Assembly (NCBI GenBank): GCA_029532625.1
Contig: JARFXM010000005.1
Coordinates: 372,001-436,000 of the forward strand
Source of the DNA: Lomentospora prolificans
Taxonomy: Eukaryota; Ascomycota; Sordariomycetes; Microascales; Microascaceae
Direction of reading: 5' to 3'
Length of the DNA stretch: 64,000 nt
Shown: piece by piece, positions 8,748 through 19,839 of the stretch
How the letters are laid out: every line of letters starts with the position of its first letter
Numbering within the stretch: the first letter of the stretch is position 1
Position numbers and translations under genes: made by a program
Notes under the pieces: generated by a model
Databases searched by the model: none
What the model saw: the letters and a program-made list of their open reading frames with translations, nothing else
Told to the model about the DNA's origin: nothing

Positions 8748-11138
8748 CTAGTCCGACTCACCCGAGTCTGCAAACATGTCCACAGCTTTCATCCGATTCC
8801 TTGACCGTGGCATTGGTGTCGACGATAGTTTGAGTGGCCCAACAGCTGCTTCCTCCTGTTCTGTATCCGGCGGATTGGGGCCGGCCTTGACTAGCCCCCC
8901 CTGTGCGGGTTCGGTACCGATGTCGTCCTCATCCATCGGCACACCCTCAACATCCTCTTCGCTCATGGGCTCCCCTTCAACATCGTCCTCGACCATTGGT
9001 TCACCCTCCACATCATCCTCCTCCATGGGTTCGCCCTCCACATCCTCAACCTCCTCGCTGATGGGTAAGGGGGCTGTCTCTGCAGACTTTCCGGACGCAT
9101 CAACTGGCTTCCACTTGCTCTGCTTGGTGTCGGTGGCTTCTACCTTTTGTAGATTTCGGAGCTCGGGCGGGTCCTCAAAGTGGCGGACAAACAACTCTTG
9201 GCTTTCTGCGGTGAAAACGCACCAGCTCTCCCACAGATTGAGTATCAAGCCCACGCTGCGTTTCCACTTGTCCGCCCGGAGCCGACCCCATTGGCTCTTG
9301 TGAGCCATCATGCCCAGCTTCCCAAATGTCTTGCGGTCTCTGAGAGCCGTCTCAAAGAGTTGTCGAAACCTCCAGGCGTGGCGCACACCGCTTGTCGAAG
9401 AAGACGACAGAATGTCGCTAACGACGTAGAGGCCAACGAGTTTGGCCCCACTATCGTCGGTGCCATCGGTGCCTCCTTTGCCATCCTCTGGCTCAGGGCT
9501 AGAGTCCCTATCCTTGCTGTCAGCCCTCTTTTGAGGATTGGCCCCCGTGAGAGCAAAGGGCTTGTCAATATTGGTGACTATCATGTCTACGACTTCGTCA
9601 GCACCTCGGCTCGCGTGTGTTATAGCGAACGCGGTGACCCGCGCGATGTCGCCTTTTCTTATTCGGCCCAAAGTCGTTGGCAGCCGCGCCAACAGATGTG
9701 AGAGCCGAGCCTTCTCCAAGGGGTTGAGAAAAGTCTTCTCGACCTCGTTTCCAGGTGCATCTCTATTTCCGTCATTTTCCCATTCTTCGTCATCGGTAGA
9801 GTTGTAGTCAGGGTCAGACGCAAGTTCGTCTAACTCGATGGTGTACTCAAAGGGTAGCCCCTTCTTCGGTTCTTTCCACGCATGACTGTCTTCAAAAAGA
9901 GGGTAGTATTTCTGTTTTCCTGGCACGGAGGCAGAGCCGGTAACCACTTGCCACAGCTTCCATCTGTACCATACGCCGGCTTCCCCACGGGCATTCCAGA
10001 GCCATGCCCACTTTTCCTCCTTCTGGACGTCCGGGCGGGACATCAACAGCGCCTCAAACTCGGGGCCGTGCTCTAGGAGCCCTTCGATGACCATATTAAT
10101 CATTTGTATCGTCTTGACATCCTGAGGTGGCCGAACGGGAACGTGCATGAGATTGCTTCGATTAATCGTGTTTGGAGGACCATAGGACGTTGGTGGCGCA
10201 AATCCCCTATTATGGAAGCCCGCTTGGTGAGAGTTGTTGTTCCCTTGGGAAATCGGCTTGGCACCAAATGGTTGGGACGCGGAGGATGCCGTGTTCATCA
10301 GCGAGGTCGCAGTAGATGCCGCCACCGCCGAGGATAGGTGGCGATGGATTGAGAGATAGTAGCCAAACCCTAAGTATCGATTTTGAAGCTGGGTGACGAC
10401 CGCATCAATATCCGCCGCGGGCGTCTCCTGGGAGAGAGTGACGATAGCGACGGTAGACTTCCTTTCCGTAGCCGCCTTTACTGCACCAGGCAAGATTCTA
10501 ACACCTTCAACGGTGAGACTGCTGGGTACCAACGCCTTAACTGCGGCAGGCGATATGCCGGGAGGTAGCTGTGCGAGCTGCAATGTCGGCTTCGCAACCA
10601 TCTCCTCCTCCCTCCTCGAGCTTCCCTCCGTCTCCTCCTCATCATCGCTAGCATCAAACGCCCTCGCGATAGATTTCGTCGGCGCTCCCTCGTCATCGTA
10701 TCCCAAAACACCTCTATCCCCCTTCTCCCAAGGCCTGCCCCCCTCTTTCTGAAAAGCGTCAAACGCCCTCTTCTTTCCGAATCCAGTAGGCGGAGGACCA
10801 AGCGACCCAGGCCCGCTCTTCAGCGCAGACCCAGCCTGGACAAAGTGCCTCCTCGACGCGGCTCCACCCCCCACCAGAGCAGGCTTGCCGGCGCCCGGCC
10901 TCCCCCCAAAGCCTCCCCCGGTATGCTGCTGGAATCGCCCGCCGGCAGAATCTCCGTCGCCGGCATCGTGGTCGAAGCTCTTGACGAAGTCTTCGAATAC
11001 CGCTGCGGTTTCGGCGGCTTCACGCGCCCGCTTGGCTTCGGCTTCGGCCTTTTGCTTCTCGAAGGCGGACTTGCGAGTGGGCTTTTGATTGGGGTCGGGG
11101 TTCGAGAAGCCCTCGCCGGGCGGCTTTCGGAAGGACAT
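8748..11138 (-). CDS. U2 snRNP-associated SURP domain protein (SR140/U2SURP-like)
   Basis: Single-exon 796-residue nuclear splicing factor. Domain order matches SR140/U2SURP: a basic N-terminal region with an Ala/Glu/Lys helix (20-45); a degenerate RRM (about 182-270, ending RYLGFGYYLSIHRHLSS); a SURP module (about 343-397, INMVIEGLLEHGPEFEALL then WAWLWN and WYRWKLW); and a CID-type helical domain (about 470-660, with LRADKWKRSVGLILNLWESW). Family knowledge: associates with the 17S U2 snRNP and helps branch-site recognition. The C-terminus carries about four imperfect 10-residue acidic repeats of the type DDVEGEPMEE. It lacks the long C-terminal RS tail of the animal protein. The ATG at 11138 begins MSFRKPPGEG; no intron is required. 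U2SURP identity is well supported by the SURP+CID order; the substrate role is inferred. Confidence 0.85.
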   Translation of the reverse strand: MSFRKPPGEGFSNPDPNQKPTRKSAFEKQKAEAEAKRAREAAETAAVFEDFVKSFDHDAGDGDSAGGRFQQHTGGGFGGRPGAGKPALVGGGAASRRHFVQAGSALKSGPGSLGPPPTGFGKKRAFDAFQKEGGRPWEKGDRGVLGYDDEGAPTKSIARAFDASDDEEETEGSSRREEEMVAKPTLQLAQLPPGISPAAVKALVPSSLTVEGVRILPGAVKAATERKSTVAIVTLSQETPAADIDAVVTQLQNRYLGFGYYLSIHRHLSSAVAASTATSLMNTASSASQPFGAKPISQGNNNSHQAGFHNRGFAPPTSYGPPNTINRSNLMHVPVRPPQDVKTIQMINMVIEGLLEHGPEFEALLMSRPDVQKEEKWAWLWNARGEAGVWYRWKLWQVVTGSASVPGKQKYYPLFEDSHAWKEPKKGLPFEYTIELDELASDPDYNSTDDEEWENDGNRDAPGNEVEKTFLNPLEKARLSHLLARLPTTLGRIRKGDIARVTAFAITHASRGADEVVDMIVTNIDKPFALTGANPQKRADSKDRDSSPEPEDGKGGTDGTDDSGAKLVGLYVVSDILSSSSTSGVRHAWRFRQLFETALRDRKTFGKLGMMAHKSQWGRLRADKWKRSVGLILNLWESWCVFTAESQELFVRHFEDPPELRNLQKVEATDTKQSKWKPVDASGKSAETAPLPISEEVEDVEGEPMEEDDVEGEPMVEDDVEGEPMSEEDVEGVPMDEDDIGTEPAQGGLVKAGPNPPDTEQEEAAVGPLKLSSTPMPRSRNRMKAVDMFADSGESD
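8922..9054 (-). repeat. 30-bp coding minisatellite in U2SURP-like gene
   Basis: About four imperfect 30-bp units encode the acidic decapeptide series DDVEGEPMEE, DDVEGEPMVE, DDVEGEPMSE and EDVEGVPMDE. The period is exactly ten codons, so unit gain or loss keeps the frame. Confidence 0.85.
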
Positions 11139-11692
11139 GCCTGACTAGGGTTTTTGTCCTATTGCGACAAAGTGACGTGGATTTTCAAGGCAGTCGTCGT
11201 GGAGAGGAAGGTTGATGGGGTTGAAGAATACAGGGCTGGGAGCGTTGTGGTCTGTGCTAGCTGAGGTTCTCTGGACTATATACGGCTACAAGGATATAGC
11301 CGCATAAATGCATATACACACAAGCAGCAAGGTCGTGTGCTGAGGCCGATGGGAAACCAAGCTTTTGATGTGGGAAAACGGTCGACAATTCATCGATTGA
11401 CGTTTACGAAGCTAGTATCTGCTGCATGACGAATGCGTAAAACTGATATACCGCATTGTAAGCTAAGAGCCTACTTATCATTCGGACCCCAATCAACCCA
11501 CAGTCCCATGAGTGACGGTCTCATCTATGGAGCTATCATGGCCTCAGACCTAGAAGACATCGCGAGCAAGAGGTTTGTTTGCGTTTATTCTGATCCAGGT
11601 TGTTATTTCTAAGTCTATATTCCGCGATTATGCAAGCCACACAACTCGCCGCTTTCGCAGTCTTAGACGGTAAACACAACTTTCCTTCCCAT
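11139..11692. other. Intergenic region upstream of U2SURP-like gene
   Basis: Promoter/leader of the U2SURP-like gene and 3' UTR of the flavin oxidoreductase gene. No other gene seen. Confidence 0.45.
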
Positions 11693-13111
11693 TTAAACCT
11701 TGTTCTCTAGCTCCCGATCCAAGATCTTCCCAGGACTGCTACCCCTGCTCCCATCTTCCGTAATAATGGCATCCATGCCATCGACAACGGAAACCTTGCC
11801 TTCCTTCCACCTCCACTTCTTCCGCACAGACTCGTCGCCTTCGCCAGTGATGCAATCGACAATTTTATCGCCTAGCACGGGGAGAAACTTGTACCCATGG
11901 CCACTGTCCCCCGTAGCAACAAAGACACCCTTCCAAGAAGGATGATAGTCCACCAGGTAGTCGGCGTCAGGAGTATCCGAATACCAGCAAATCCTAGACG
12001 ATGTAAACGCCCTATCGTGGACAGACTCGAGGGGAATGAACTGCCTCAGCGACCGTCGAAGGTCAACCTCCGCCTCGCGCGGGAGGCCCATGGTCGGGGA
12101 GTCAGCCAGCGTCTTGGGGGCGGAGACCCGTATCGTCGCCTTATCTTCTGTATCGCCGGTCTCGGTGACCTTCTTCGGCAGCAAGGTCGCCGCGGGGATA
12201 TCGACAGGGTTGAGGTATCCGAAAGCGTGCCTCGCCACCTTCAGCACCTTGTTCCGCGGTGGAATGATGAAGAGACCTGAAGCGAGGTTCAGCACGACGG
12301 GCATATTTGTGAGCTTCTCCTGCTCCTCATCCGTTAAATCCATGTACGCGAGGACCTGCCCGGTGGCCGTCACGAGTCCGCGTAGATCGACCAAGGTTCC
12401 CGTCCACGCACCCGCCGCAACCACGACCAGCTCCGCTTCGAGGGTACTGCCCTCCTTCAGCTTCACCCCCTTGACCTCGCCCTTCGCATCGTCCCTCACC
12501 AGCTTTTCTACCGTCCCGCTGACGAACTCGACTCTGCCCGTGGCCTTGACCTTGTCCAAAAGCCACTTTATGCCCTTTGCGGCATCCGCCCACCCCGACG
12601 TCGTGTTGAGATAACCCCAGTCACCCGGTTTCTCCACCGTTCCCAACAGCTCCCTCAACTTCTCACCAGATTCCATCTCCACGATCTTATCAGCGTACCC
12701 TTGCTCCCTTGCGATATCCATAACGTTCGCAAAACTTCCCTTGACGTAAACCATCCCCTTGCAGCCCTCCTCACCGACGATCAGGAGGCCACTCTCAGAA
12801 TAACGCCCTTCTTCCCCGAGCTCTCCCCTCCATGACCGCTGAGCCTCGGCGGCCAAACGAGCGTATAGCGCATCAGCATAGTCAGCCCTCACGATTCGAG
12901 AGGAATCCATGCTCGCCGCGTCGCCACTAGGGAGATCCCCATCCTTGAGATCAGTAACGCGATCCACGAGGATGATGCGCGTGGACGAAAACGCCGCCCT
13001 CTTGGTCAAGGCCCAGGCCGTGGTGAGGCCGAAAACGCCGCTGCCGACGATAAGGATAGAGGAGGGCGGGGTGTAACCCCGCTCCGAAGCGAACGTGGTG
13101 TCGTTGGTCAT
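11693..13111 (-). CDS. FAD-dependent amine oxidase, fructosyl-amino-acid/sarcosine oxidase family
   Basis: Single-exon 472-residue flavoenzyme. I chose the ATG at 13111 (MTNDTTFASERG) because the frame upstream has no ATG, only a TTG. Seen: Rossmann dinucleotide motif VGSGVFGLTTAW (Gly23, Gly25, Gly28), a downstream acidic end of strand beta-2 (ILVDR), and the family C-terminal block SSRICWYSDTPDADYLVD followed by GDSGHGYKFLPVLG. Cys375 in RICWY aligns with the cysteine that carries covalently attached FAD in monomeric sarcosine oxidase and amadoriases. The family oxidises secondary amines (sarcosine, pipecolate, fructosyl amino acids) to release H2O2. The WYSDTPD / SGHGYKFLP pattern is closest to fungal fructosyl amine oxidases, but the exact substrate cannot be read from sequence. 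No PTS1-like C-terminus is seen (ends LENKV). Confidence 0.85.
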   Translation of the reverse strand: MTNDTTFASERGYTPPSSILIVGSGVFGLTTAWALTKRAAFSSTRIILVDRVTDLKDGDLPSGDAASMDSSRIVRADYADALYARLAAEAQRSWRGELGEEGRYSESGLLIVGEEGCKGMVYVKGSFANVMDIAREQGYADKIVEMESGEKLRELLGTVEKPGDWGYLNTTSGWADAAKGIKWLLDKVKATGRVEFVSGTVEKLVRDDAKGEVKGVKLKEGSTLEAELVVVAAGAWTGTLVDLRGLVTATGQVLAYMDLTDEEQEKLTNMPVVLNLASGLFIIPPRNKVLKVARHAFGYLNPVDIPAATLLPKKVTETGDTEDKATIRVSAPKTLADSPTMGLPREAEVDLRRSLRQFIPLESVHDRAFTSSRICWYSDTPDADYLVDYHPSWKGVFVATGDSGHGYKFLPVLGDKIVDCITGEGDESVRKKWRWKEGKVSVVDGMDAIITEDGSRGSSPGKILDRELENKV

Positions 13112-14364
13112 GTCGCTAGGTGGGAACGATCCTTGACGATAAAAGAGGTCGTCTAGGGTATGGTATAGGGCATCAGCAGGCTTTAGCAAGTTAGGACTAG
13201 TGGTGCTATGCTAAACTGTATCGGAATGAAGGTGGTTAATTGGGACGTTTACGCCTATGTTGGCCTTCTCGGCCACAGCCGGCCCGAAGAAAAATCGAGG
13301 GTTCTACCATTGACTTTGGGCGCTATGCGAGATGGGGCTCCCCGCGTGGGGTGATGGCCGAATGGCTCAGGGGAATGACGCCAGCGCGGCAGGGTTGGTC
13401 CCACCTGGGAGAGATGGAATGGTTCTGGAAGAAGAGAACCAACATCCGATGGGTAGCAGAACCTTGACCGACATGTGCACAGCCGAAGGATGCATTGGAT
13501 TGTTACAGGTAACACATGGATAGAATTGGAAACCTTCATGAGCAGTAGTAATCGACATTCAGCTACCTACTGGCAACAACAAGCACAAGGCTTGAGTTGG
13601 CCACAGGATCTCTAAGACCCCATACGTGCGCTAACTGGGAACTGATAATGATAAACCAGCCCATCGCTAGATCGAATCTCTGCTTTTCTTCTCATGTCAT
13701 GCGCTTCAAGCAGGAGACAAAATGTCTTCCGCCAAGCTCAAGACCTTTCAGTTTCTCAGAAGCTCAAAACTGTAGCGTGCCGCCGCTCCGCTGTACGTTC
13801 GGTTTTGGCGAAACCACACGCAGCTCTTCCAACCCTCAAGTCCGCTCCCTTCATGAATCTCATTAGGGGTCGCGACCGAAGTCGACGTTGTTGAGAGAAA
13901 GATGCAATCAACTAGGACACAAGCAATCTATGCGTTACCATAGGAAAGACAAATCTTTTCTTTTCCACCGGAACCTCAGAAAGAAAAAAAAGACGAGCGC
14001 AAAACAAGTGAATCAAATCTTTGGCAATAAACAATACCGCCCTCAACCAAGATTCCGTCCTTGATCAGGGACCCACCTCCTTTGCCAACGCCGGTGCAAT
14101 GCATAATGAGGAAAGTTTTTTTGGGGGGAACGCGAAGGTGTTACAAATGACGCAACTCGTTTGCCGTACTCGGGTCGCCCCAGAAGGCTAACGAGGCTTA
14201 CAACGCAGTCGTGGTATCGTAATGATGAATCTAATCGTACAAAAAACAAATGCTGGAGTCGGAAGTCGGAAACAAATTCTTCTTCGAGAGGGGTTTGTCG
14301 CTCAGTTTGTGAGATGCATGTCTCAAAAGACGTTCCGGCAATCTTGTCCTCACGGCTGCTGTGT
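13112..14364. other. Intergenic region between flavin oxidase and TBP gene
   Basis: Promoter of the flavin oxidase gene on the left, presumed TBP 3' UTR on the right. Short frames on both strands show no motifs. No RNA gene recognised. Confidence 0.45.
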
Positions 14365-15474
14365 TTAAACCTTGCGGAAGTCTAGTTATTGAGTTAGTTG
14401 AATATTCATGTGCTAGATTACAAGGCACCATATGGGCAAATGCAGACATACCTTGGAGCACAGGATAAATCATCTCGAACGCCTGGTAGATCTCCTCACG
14501 GACTTTGGCGCCGGTAAGCACAATCTTGCCACTGACGAAAATAAGGAGCACGATTTTAGGCTACAACGAGAATTAGTCAAGTCCAGTGTAGGACAGAACA
14601 GAGCTAGCGCGACGAACCTTGATCATTCGGTAGATTAGACCGGGGAACAGCTCAGGCTCGTAGGAGCTGAAGTTGTGATGGCGCGAGGCTAGACCTTCCA
14701 GACGAATGGGAAACTTGATATCGCACGAGCCGACAATGTTCTGGATCTTGAAGTCGGTAAACTTTGAGTTGAACCCAAGCTTCTGGATGATTCGCGCGTA
14801 CTTGCGGCTGGCAAGCTTCGAATCATCCTCGGACTTCGCACCGGTCACGACCATCTTGCCCGACGCGAAGATAAGAGCGGTGGTCTTGGGCTCGCGAATA
14901 CGCATAATGACAGCAGCGAAACGCTGTAAGTATTCAAGTTAGCAAACTTGCACAATCCATGGACAGCATTCGTGATTCGGAGAACCAGGTGTGCTGTACC
15001 TTAGGGTTGTATTCCGCATTTCGAGCATGCAGGGCAATGGTCTTCAGATCACTGTAGCCGACTTGTTAGAACGCTGCTGTCTTACTTGACTGATTCTGAA
15101 AGTACACTTACAGTCTGCAGTCCAGGTTGACCGTGGCCACGATATTTCTTCGAAGTAATCTTGTAAGCACCACACTCCAGTATGGCAACGGGCCTAATTG
15201 ACCCGCAAGATGATCATGAGAATACATACTGAAGAGTGGGAGTCAGACCACTGGCGCCAGGGTTGGCTGCCGGCGTGGCTGCAGGAGTAGCGGGAGTCAC
15301 CCCGGTTCCGTTGGCAGGCTGAGCTCCATTCGCAACTGGAGCTTGGCCATTGGCCTTGGGATCAACAGGGGCACCATTCACGACGTGCTGGCTATTAGGG
15401 AATGCAAAAGAGCCGGGTTCCATGAAGCCCTTGGCTTGGGCCGCAGTCGACGGGTGAGTCTGAATCGTCTCCAT
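14365..15474 (-). CDS. spt15: TATA-box-binding protein (TBP), six exons
   Basis: Reconstructed 254-residue TBP. Exons (minus): 15474-15230, 15147-15112, 15051-15000, 14923-14618, 14560-14452, 14381-14365; introns of 57-82 nt, all GT-AG, and the sum of 765 nt closes in frame. Residues 1-about 76 are a variable Ala/Pro/Asn/Gly-rich tail (METIQTH start). From about 77 comes the conserved saddle core: NIVATVNLDCRLDL, then [82 protein letters not shown], and the terminal YPVLQDFRKV. Two direct repeats of the core are visible. It acts in the nucleus in TFIID, TFIIIB and SL1-type complexes. The first ATG of the open frame (15474) was chosen because the upstream alternative is a TTG. The last exon is only 17 nt including the stop. 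Confidence 0.97.
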
Positions 15475-16663
15475 GATGGGTCCGGTGTTCAACAGATATA
15501 ACCCAGATCCTTTCGCTTGGACTAGAGAACAGACCTATTTATCCTCGTTAGCCGCCCAATTCCTCTGTGGCAATTCGTGGTGCGAATTTTCGAACCAAAC
15601 GCTAAACAGATGCTGGAGAGGAACACGAGATGCTGCAATGATGAAATGGAGCCGAGCCCAAAAAAAAGAGGGCTATTTATACTTTTTCAAAGGGGGCCAG
15701 TGATCGTGCTCCAGGGGGTAAAGAGTGCGAGGGAAGGAACGTGAGCGCATTCAGAACAGTAAGAGTTGTGATGATTCACTTCGACATTCGGCCTCTTGCT
15801 CCTTCCCATGAATTCGCAAAAAAGGACGCGGCCACAAATCAAACAGGATGGGCAGTGCCTACCGTATGTGGGAGATGAACAAATAAATGTCTCCCCTACA
15901 AAGGTTGTTCAAGTGGTGGGGCAAGAAACGTTCCGCGGCTCGACAAAAATTCTTCCTCGCGGTTGATAGGATAGTGAGATCTTAGAAGGGAAAACGACTT
16001 CGAGATAGACTGGCTCGGGGAGAAGGTTGGCTAACAAAAGCGAAGCTCCCAAGAGATGGCGCACCTGCGATGTTCGGCAGATGATGAGGTGAGAATATCG
16101 ACTCGAAAACGCTGCCCTTCTTTCCGAGTCTGGCTCAATTCTTCTTTTCTTCAACGGGACAATCTATTTTCCTACTGATCTTTACAAATGCGCAAAGACC
16201 GGGGCGGGTAGAGGAGGACGATGGGCGACTGTCTCTTGTGGGTAGCTCGACCGTCTCGCTCTCGCTGGACTCAAAAAAGTCGTCCGCAAAGAATATCCGC
16301 TGCGCAAACCGGTCCTTAATTGGCGCTTCCTCGAGAGGAAAGGATGACGACGGTCTTCGGCGGGAAAGGAAAAGGAAACGTGTTCCAGTCTTCTTTTTCA
16401 GTCCCTTCGAAAGCGTTGCCTTGCAATCGTGATGTCACCGCTTCGTCGTCGGAACGCTAGGATCGCTTGTAATTTCAAGGAGAGAAAAGAGAAGCGATCT
16501 TCTACTGATCCCAGGATGAGAACCTTCAGGATGTATGAAGAGAGAGTGGATGAGATGTGGATAAAAGGGTGGGATGTGTTCCACAGATAAAACTCGCTCC
16601 GCGGCAGTGCGCTTTAGATGAGAAATTCCAGTCAAGGAATCAGCTCTGCACCGCTATGCAACT

Positions 16664-16679
16664 GGGGGGGGGGGGGGGG
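16664..16679. repeat. Poly(G) tract
   Basis: Sixteen consecutive G residues, unusual in length; intergenic. Confidence 0.9.
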
Positions 16680-17890
16680 TTGGGAGACGAGATCCAGACA
16701 AGGATGTGAGATGGGGAATAGACGACGATGGATGAGATGTCGCTGGCCCCAAATTAAACCGATGAGGTTTGGAGGTGGAGTTGAGAAAAAGAGTAAAAAA
16801 AGAAAATGATTATTAAGACGATATTTTTTGGGACCAAACGTATGGGATACTACGTAGGGTCTGTCGGTCGGTACTTCCGCGCAAGACTTTCGAAACAAGA
16901 AGAGTTGGGGGGGGGCTGGACTACTTATAATTTTGGCGAGCCAGCTGCCTTGGGCAGTGACCACTGGGGCCGCAGAACCAGTGGCAATTTTGCGCTGGGT
17001 CGAGCCTACTCTTAGTGGCCCGGGCTCTGGGTGGATCGGCCAATAAAAACCGGCCATTCCGGCCATTTCCCACTGATCCCACCAAGCGGCCCCCCTGCAT
17101 ACCCACAAGTATCGTCATACCAGGCATTGTGTATCGCTACCTTTCTCTTGCCACTGTATTTGTCTGTGTGCAGCGCAGCGTCAGTGTTTGGTCCGTTTTA
17201 TCACGTCGTATTCCAGATCTTTGATAGGTACTCTTGTATCTTCCTTGCATCGTGCTTGAATTTTTTTTCTTCCCCAACTCCGGCCTCCTCAATGCCTCAA
17301 AAAGCCTCCTAGGCGACACCGGGGCTCTTATTATCCAACAACGCCGAACATCTCGTCCTTTCTTTTTCCTCTCCCCGAACTCTTGAGTTTTCTATATTCC
17401 CCTCCCTCCCAGCCGACGGTGGAAATAAAGGCATGGTAATACTGGGAAGAAGCAAATGAGCCGCTCTGGCTATTCCAAATATCCATTTCAGCAATTAACT
17501 GCAAGATGGCCGACGACTGACCTCGACCTCGCAGCCATAGCCGGTTTGCCTGTGACCCTCGACTTCCTGCCTCTCTCCTGTCGCGTCGCGCCGGACACGC
17601 AATCAGACCCCCAGCCACAGTCGCATTCGGCCGCCACCACTCACGAAGTTTCTCTCACCCCACCCAAAAAACGATGTTCCCAGCCCACACCTCCTCTTCT
17701 CCCATCCCCCCCTTTTCTCCCTCCCCTTTCTCCCCCTCCACCCTCTGAAACACGTCGCGACCCCCTATGTTGATGCTTTCTTCTTGATCATCGGATTTCC
17801 CCCTTTCCTGCATTCCATCTATCACGGCCGACGACGTTTTCGTCTTCCCTTTTAAGCTTCTCATAATTCACCTGACCAGCCGGCGGCGCT

Positions 17891-17906
17891 CCTAACCCCT
17901 AACCCT
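17891..17906. repeat. Short interstitial telomere-like repeat
   Basis: CCTAACCCCTAACCCT contains two CCCTAA-like units next to each other, resembling the TTAGGG telomeric repeat in reverse. Such 'telobox' motifs occur in promoters as well as in chromosome internal sites; the role here is unknown. Confidence 0.55.
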
Positions 17907-19839
17907 CTTGCAAAGCGACGATCGGCAAGATAGCGACCAATGGCGCACTTTTTTTCCCTTGGGTTCGATTGATTTCTTTTTCTGCGGTGCCTTCTAGCTC
18001 CTAATTTCCCCCGTCTCCTGGGGCGGCGCGGGAGCCGGACAAGGTTGCCTCGCGAGTCTCGCCAATTCCGTTTCCAAGCTATGAGTCATGGGTTTTCATG
18101 GTCATGTCACCCGCGTCAACCAATCAGAATCGGAGAAAACTCTGATGGCAAAACTTCGGAACAGCAACCGGTAAAGTTTTTTTGACCAATAGCTCCGAGT
18201 TATGGGCGCGACTAGTCCTCCTAGTACAACCAAGCTCCGCCTTGTTTGACCTGCCGATATTTCATGCTGTTGCCTGCGTTCCCAGTTTTCCGTCATGAAA
18301 TTCGCTTTTGTCCGAGAGTCCTGGAACCTCATGAACATATCCCATCACGGACAGCAACTTGCGCAAACTGCACTCGGGCATTCTTTTGTCTCTCCTCACA
18401 CCCGCTCTCTTATTCTTATGTCGCATTCTGGAGTTGCTGCCCCCCTTGCGATCCTCATTTCGTCTCGTGGAGCCCCAAGGCTCGGGATATTATCCCTCCT
18501 TTTGTAGACATGGGGGCAGGCAGCCCCGTACAAGGGGAGGCTGGTTCCTTTATCTCGTGCCCCAGCCGAAGTACCGCACTAACAATTTTTGCCAATTTCG
18601 AGGAACCTGCAACCTTTGGGGGCATTCCAACACCCACCATTCGAATGCCATACTATCCAGACCCACTGAATCATGCAGCCGAGGATCCTCCAGCGCTGCC
18701 GGCCTCAACGCTGGTTGTCTTCCTCTGTAATACCACTCATGCTCTGAGTGCCTCAAGTTGGTACTCCGCAGCCCGAACAAATGGCCCCCATATTTGTACA
18801 TGCATATTGCCCGTGCTCTTTGCTAGCATGCATTATGAAAAGCCAAAGGATGCGCCGCTCAAGGAGGTTAAACAAGAGCGAAGCGCTTTCTGATACAGAT
18901 TGTGTCCACTCTTGGATTTTTGTCGCAACACATGCACATGCACACACACATCCAACGATCAGTGCTACTCCTATGCCCCCTTCCCCTTGGGGCAACATTT
19001 TCAGACTCAAAACGAACTCCTGTTGTCCATCAAAGAGTCAAGAAAGAAGGGGGGGAGAAGACGAGCCTAAAAAATTGTGCGTGCTCTTGAATGTAGACTC
19101 GCATAGACTTTATCTTTTTTTTTTTTTTTTTCATCCAGATTTCTGCCTGTTGCGACTCTCTTTCACATGGTTTGCGCGCATGCATATTTGTTTGTGACGT
19201 TTACTTGTCGCAATTCCTCCCGAAGCCTGGTCCTTGTAGTCCACCCACTCACTCACTGCCTTGCGCGACTCCGCGACTTTGCGACCACATGTGATAATAA
19301 TAATAATAACAAGATGCAAACGCGCCCCATGGGGCATATTTTGTTCGGGAAACTGAATGTAAGACCCGAGTTCAAAACTCTGGAGGGACGCGGATAACAT
19401 GTTTCTGCATTCATCCTTATCGCTGCCGCTTTATTTTTTTTTTTCCTTCCAATTTCGTTTGAAATCTAAATAACGGAAACGAAGGGAAAAAAAGTTTCTA
19501 TCCGACCTCTCTCTGTCAAAAGCTAAGATGTGTCTACCCTTTCGGAAGGGTGGGCAGGCCATGTACAAGGAAAAAGCAGTGGATGCATCCTGGCGCAAAC
19601 GCGGGTCGACAATAAGGCGAGGAAAAAGCATGGAGATAAGGAGGAAATATCACAGAAGCGAGGACATAAATGCAGGGAAAAAAGAACAACTCCCCATTTC
19701 CAGCCGCGCCCGCCCAGAAATACAGTTGCTTTCCGCCATCACCATCCATCTCATATTCTTTCAAAAAAATTTCCTTTTTTTTTTAACCCTTTTTTTCTCG
19801 GGGATTGATTGGGCCTTGGGGTCTTACATTTCCCGTGGT

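Larger units (their letters stand above)
15475..19839. other. 4.4-kb intergenic region between TBP and ETF-QO genes
   Basis: Long leader/promoter region of TBP and 3' flank of ETF-QO. It holds a 16-G tract (16664-16679), pyrimidine-rich stretches around 17240-17800, a telomere-like CCTAACCCCTAACCCT (17891-17906), a 17-T tract (19115-19131) and an (AAT)n run near 19293. A plus-strand 215-codon frame at 18246-18893 has no motif, no plausible codon bias and overlapping opposing frames, so it is not called. Confidence 0.5.

Noticed and set aside
18246..18893. 215-codon plus-strand open frame between TBP and ETF-QO
   Set aside because: No recognisable domain, odd Cys/Pro-rich composition, overlapping frames in other phases, and no splice partners.
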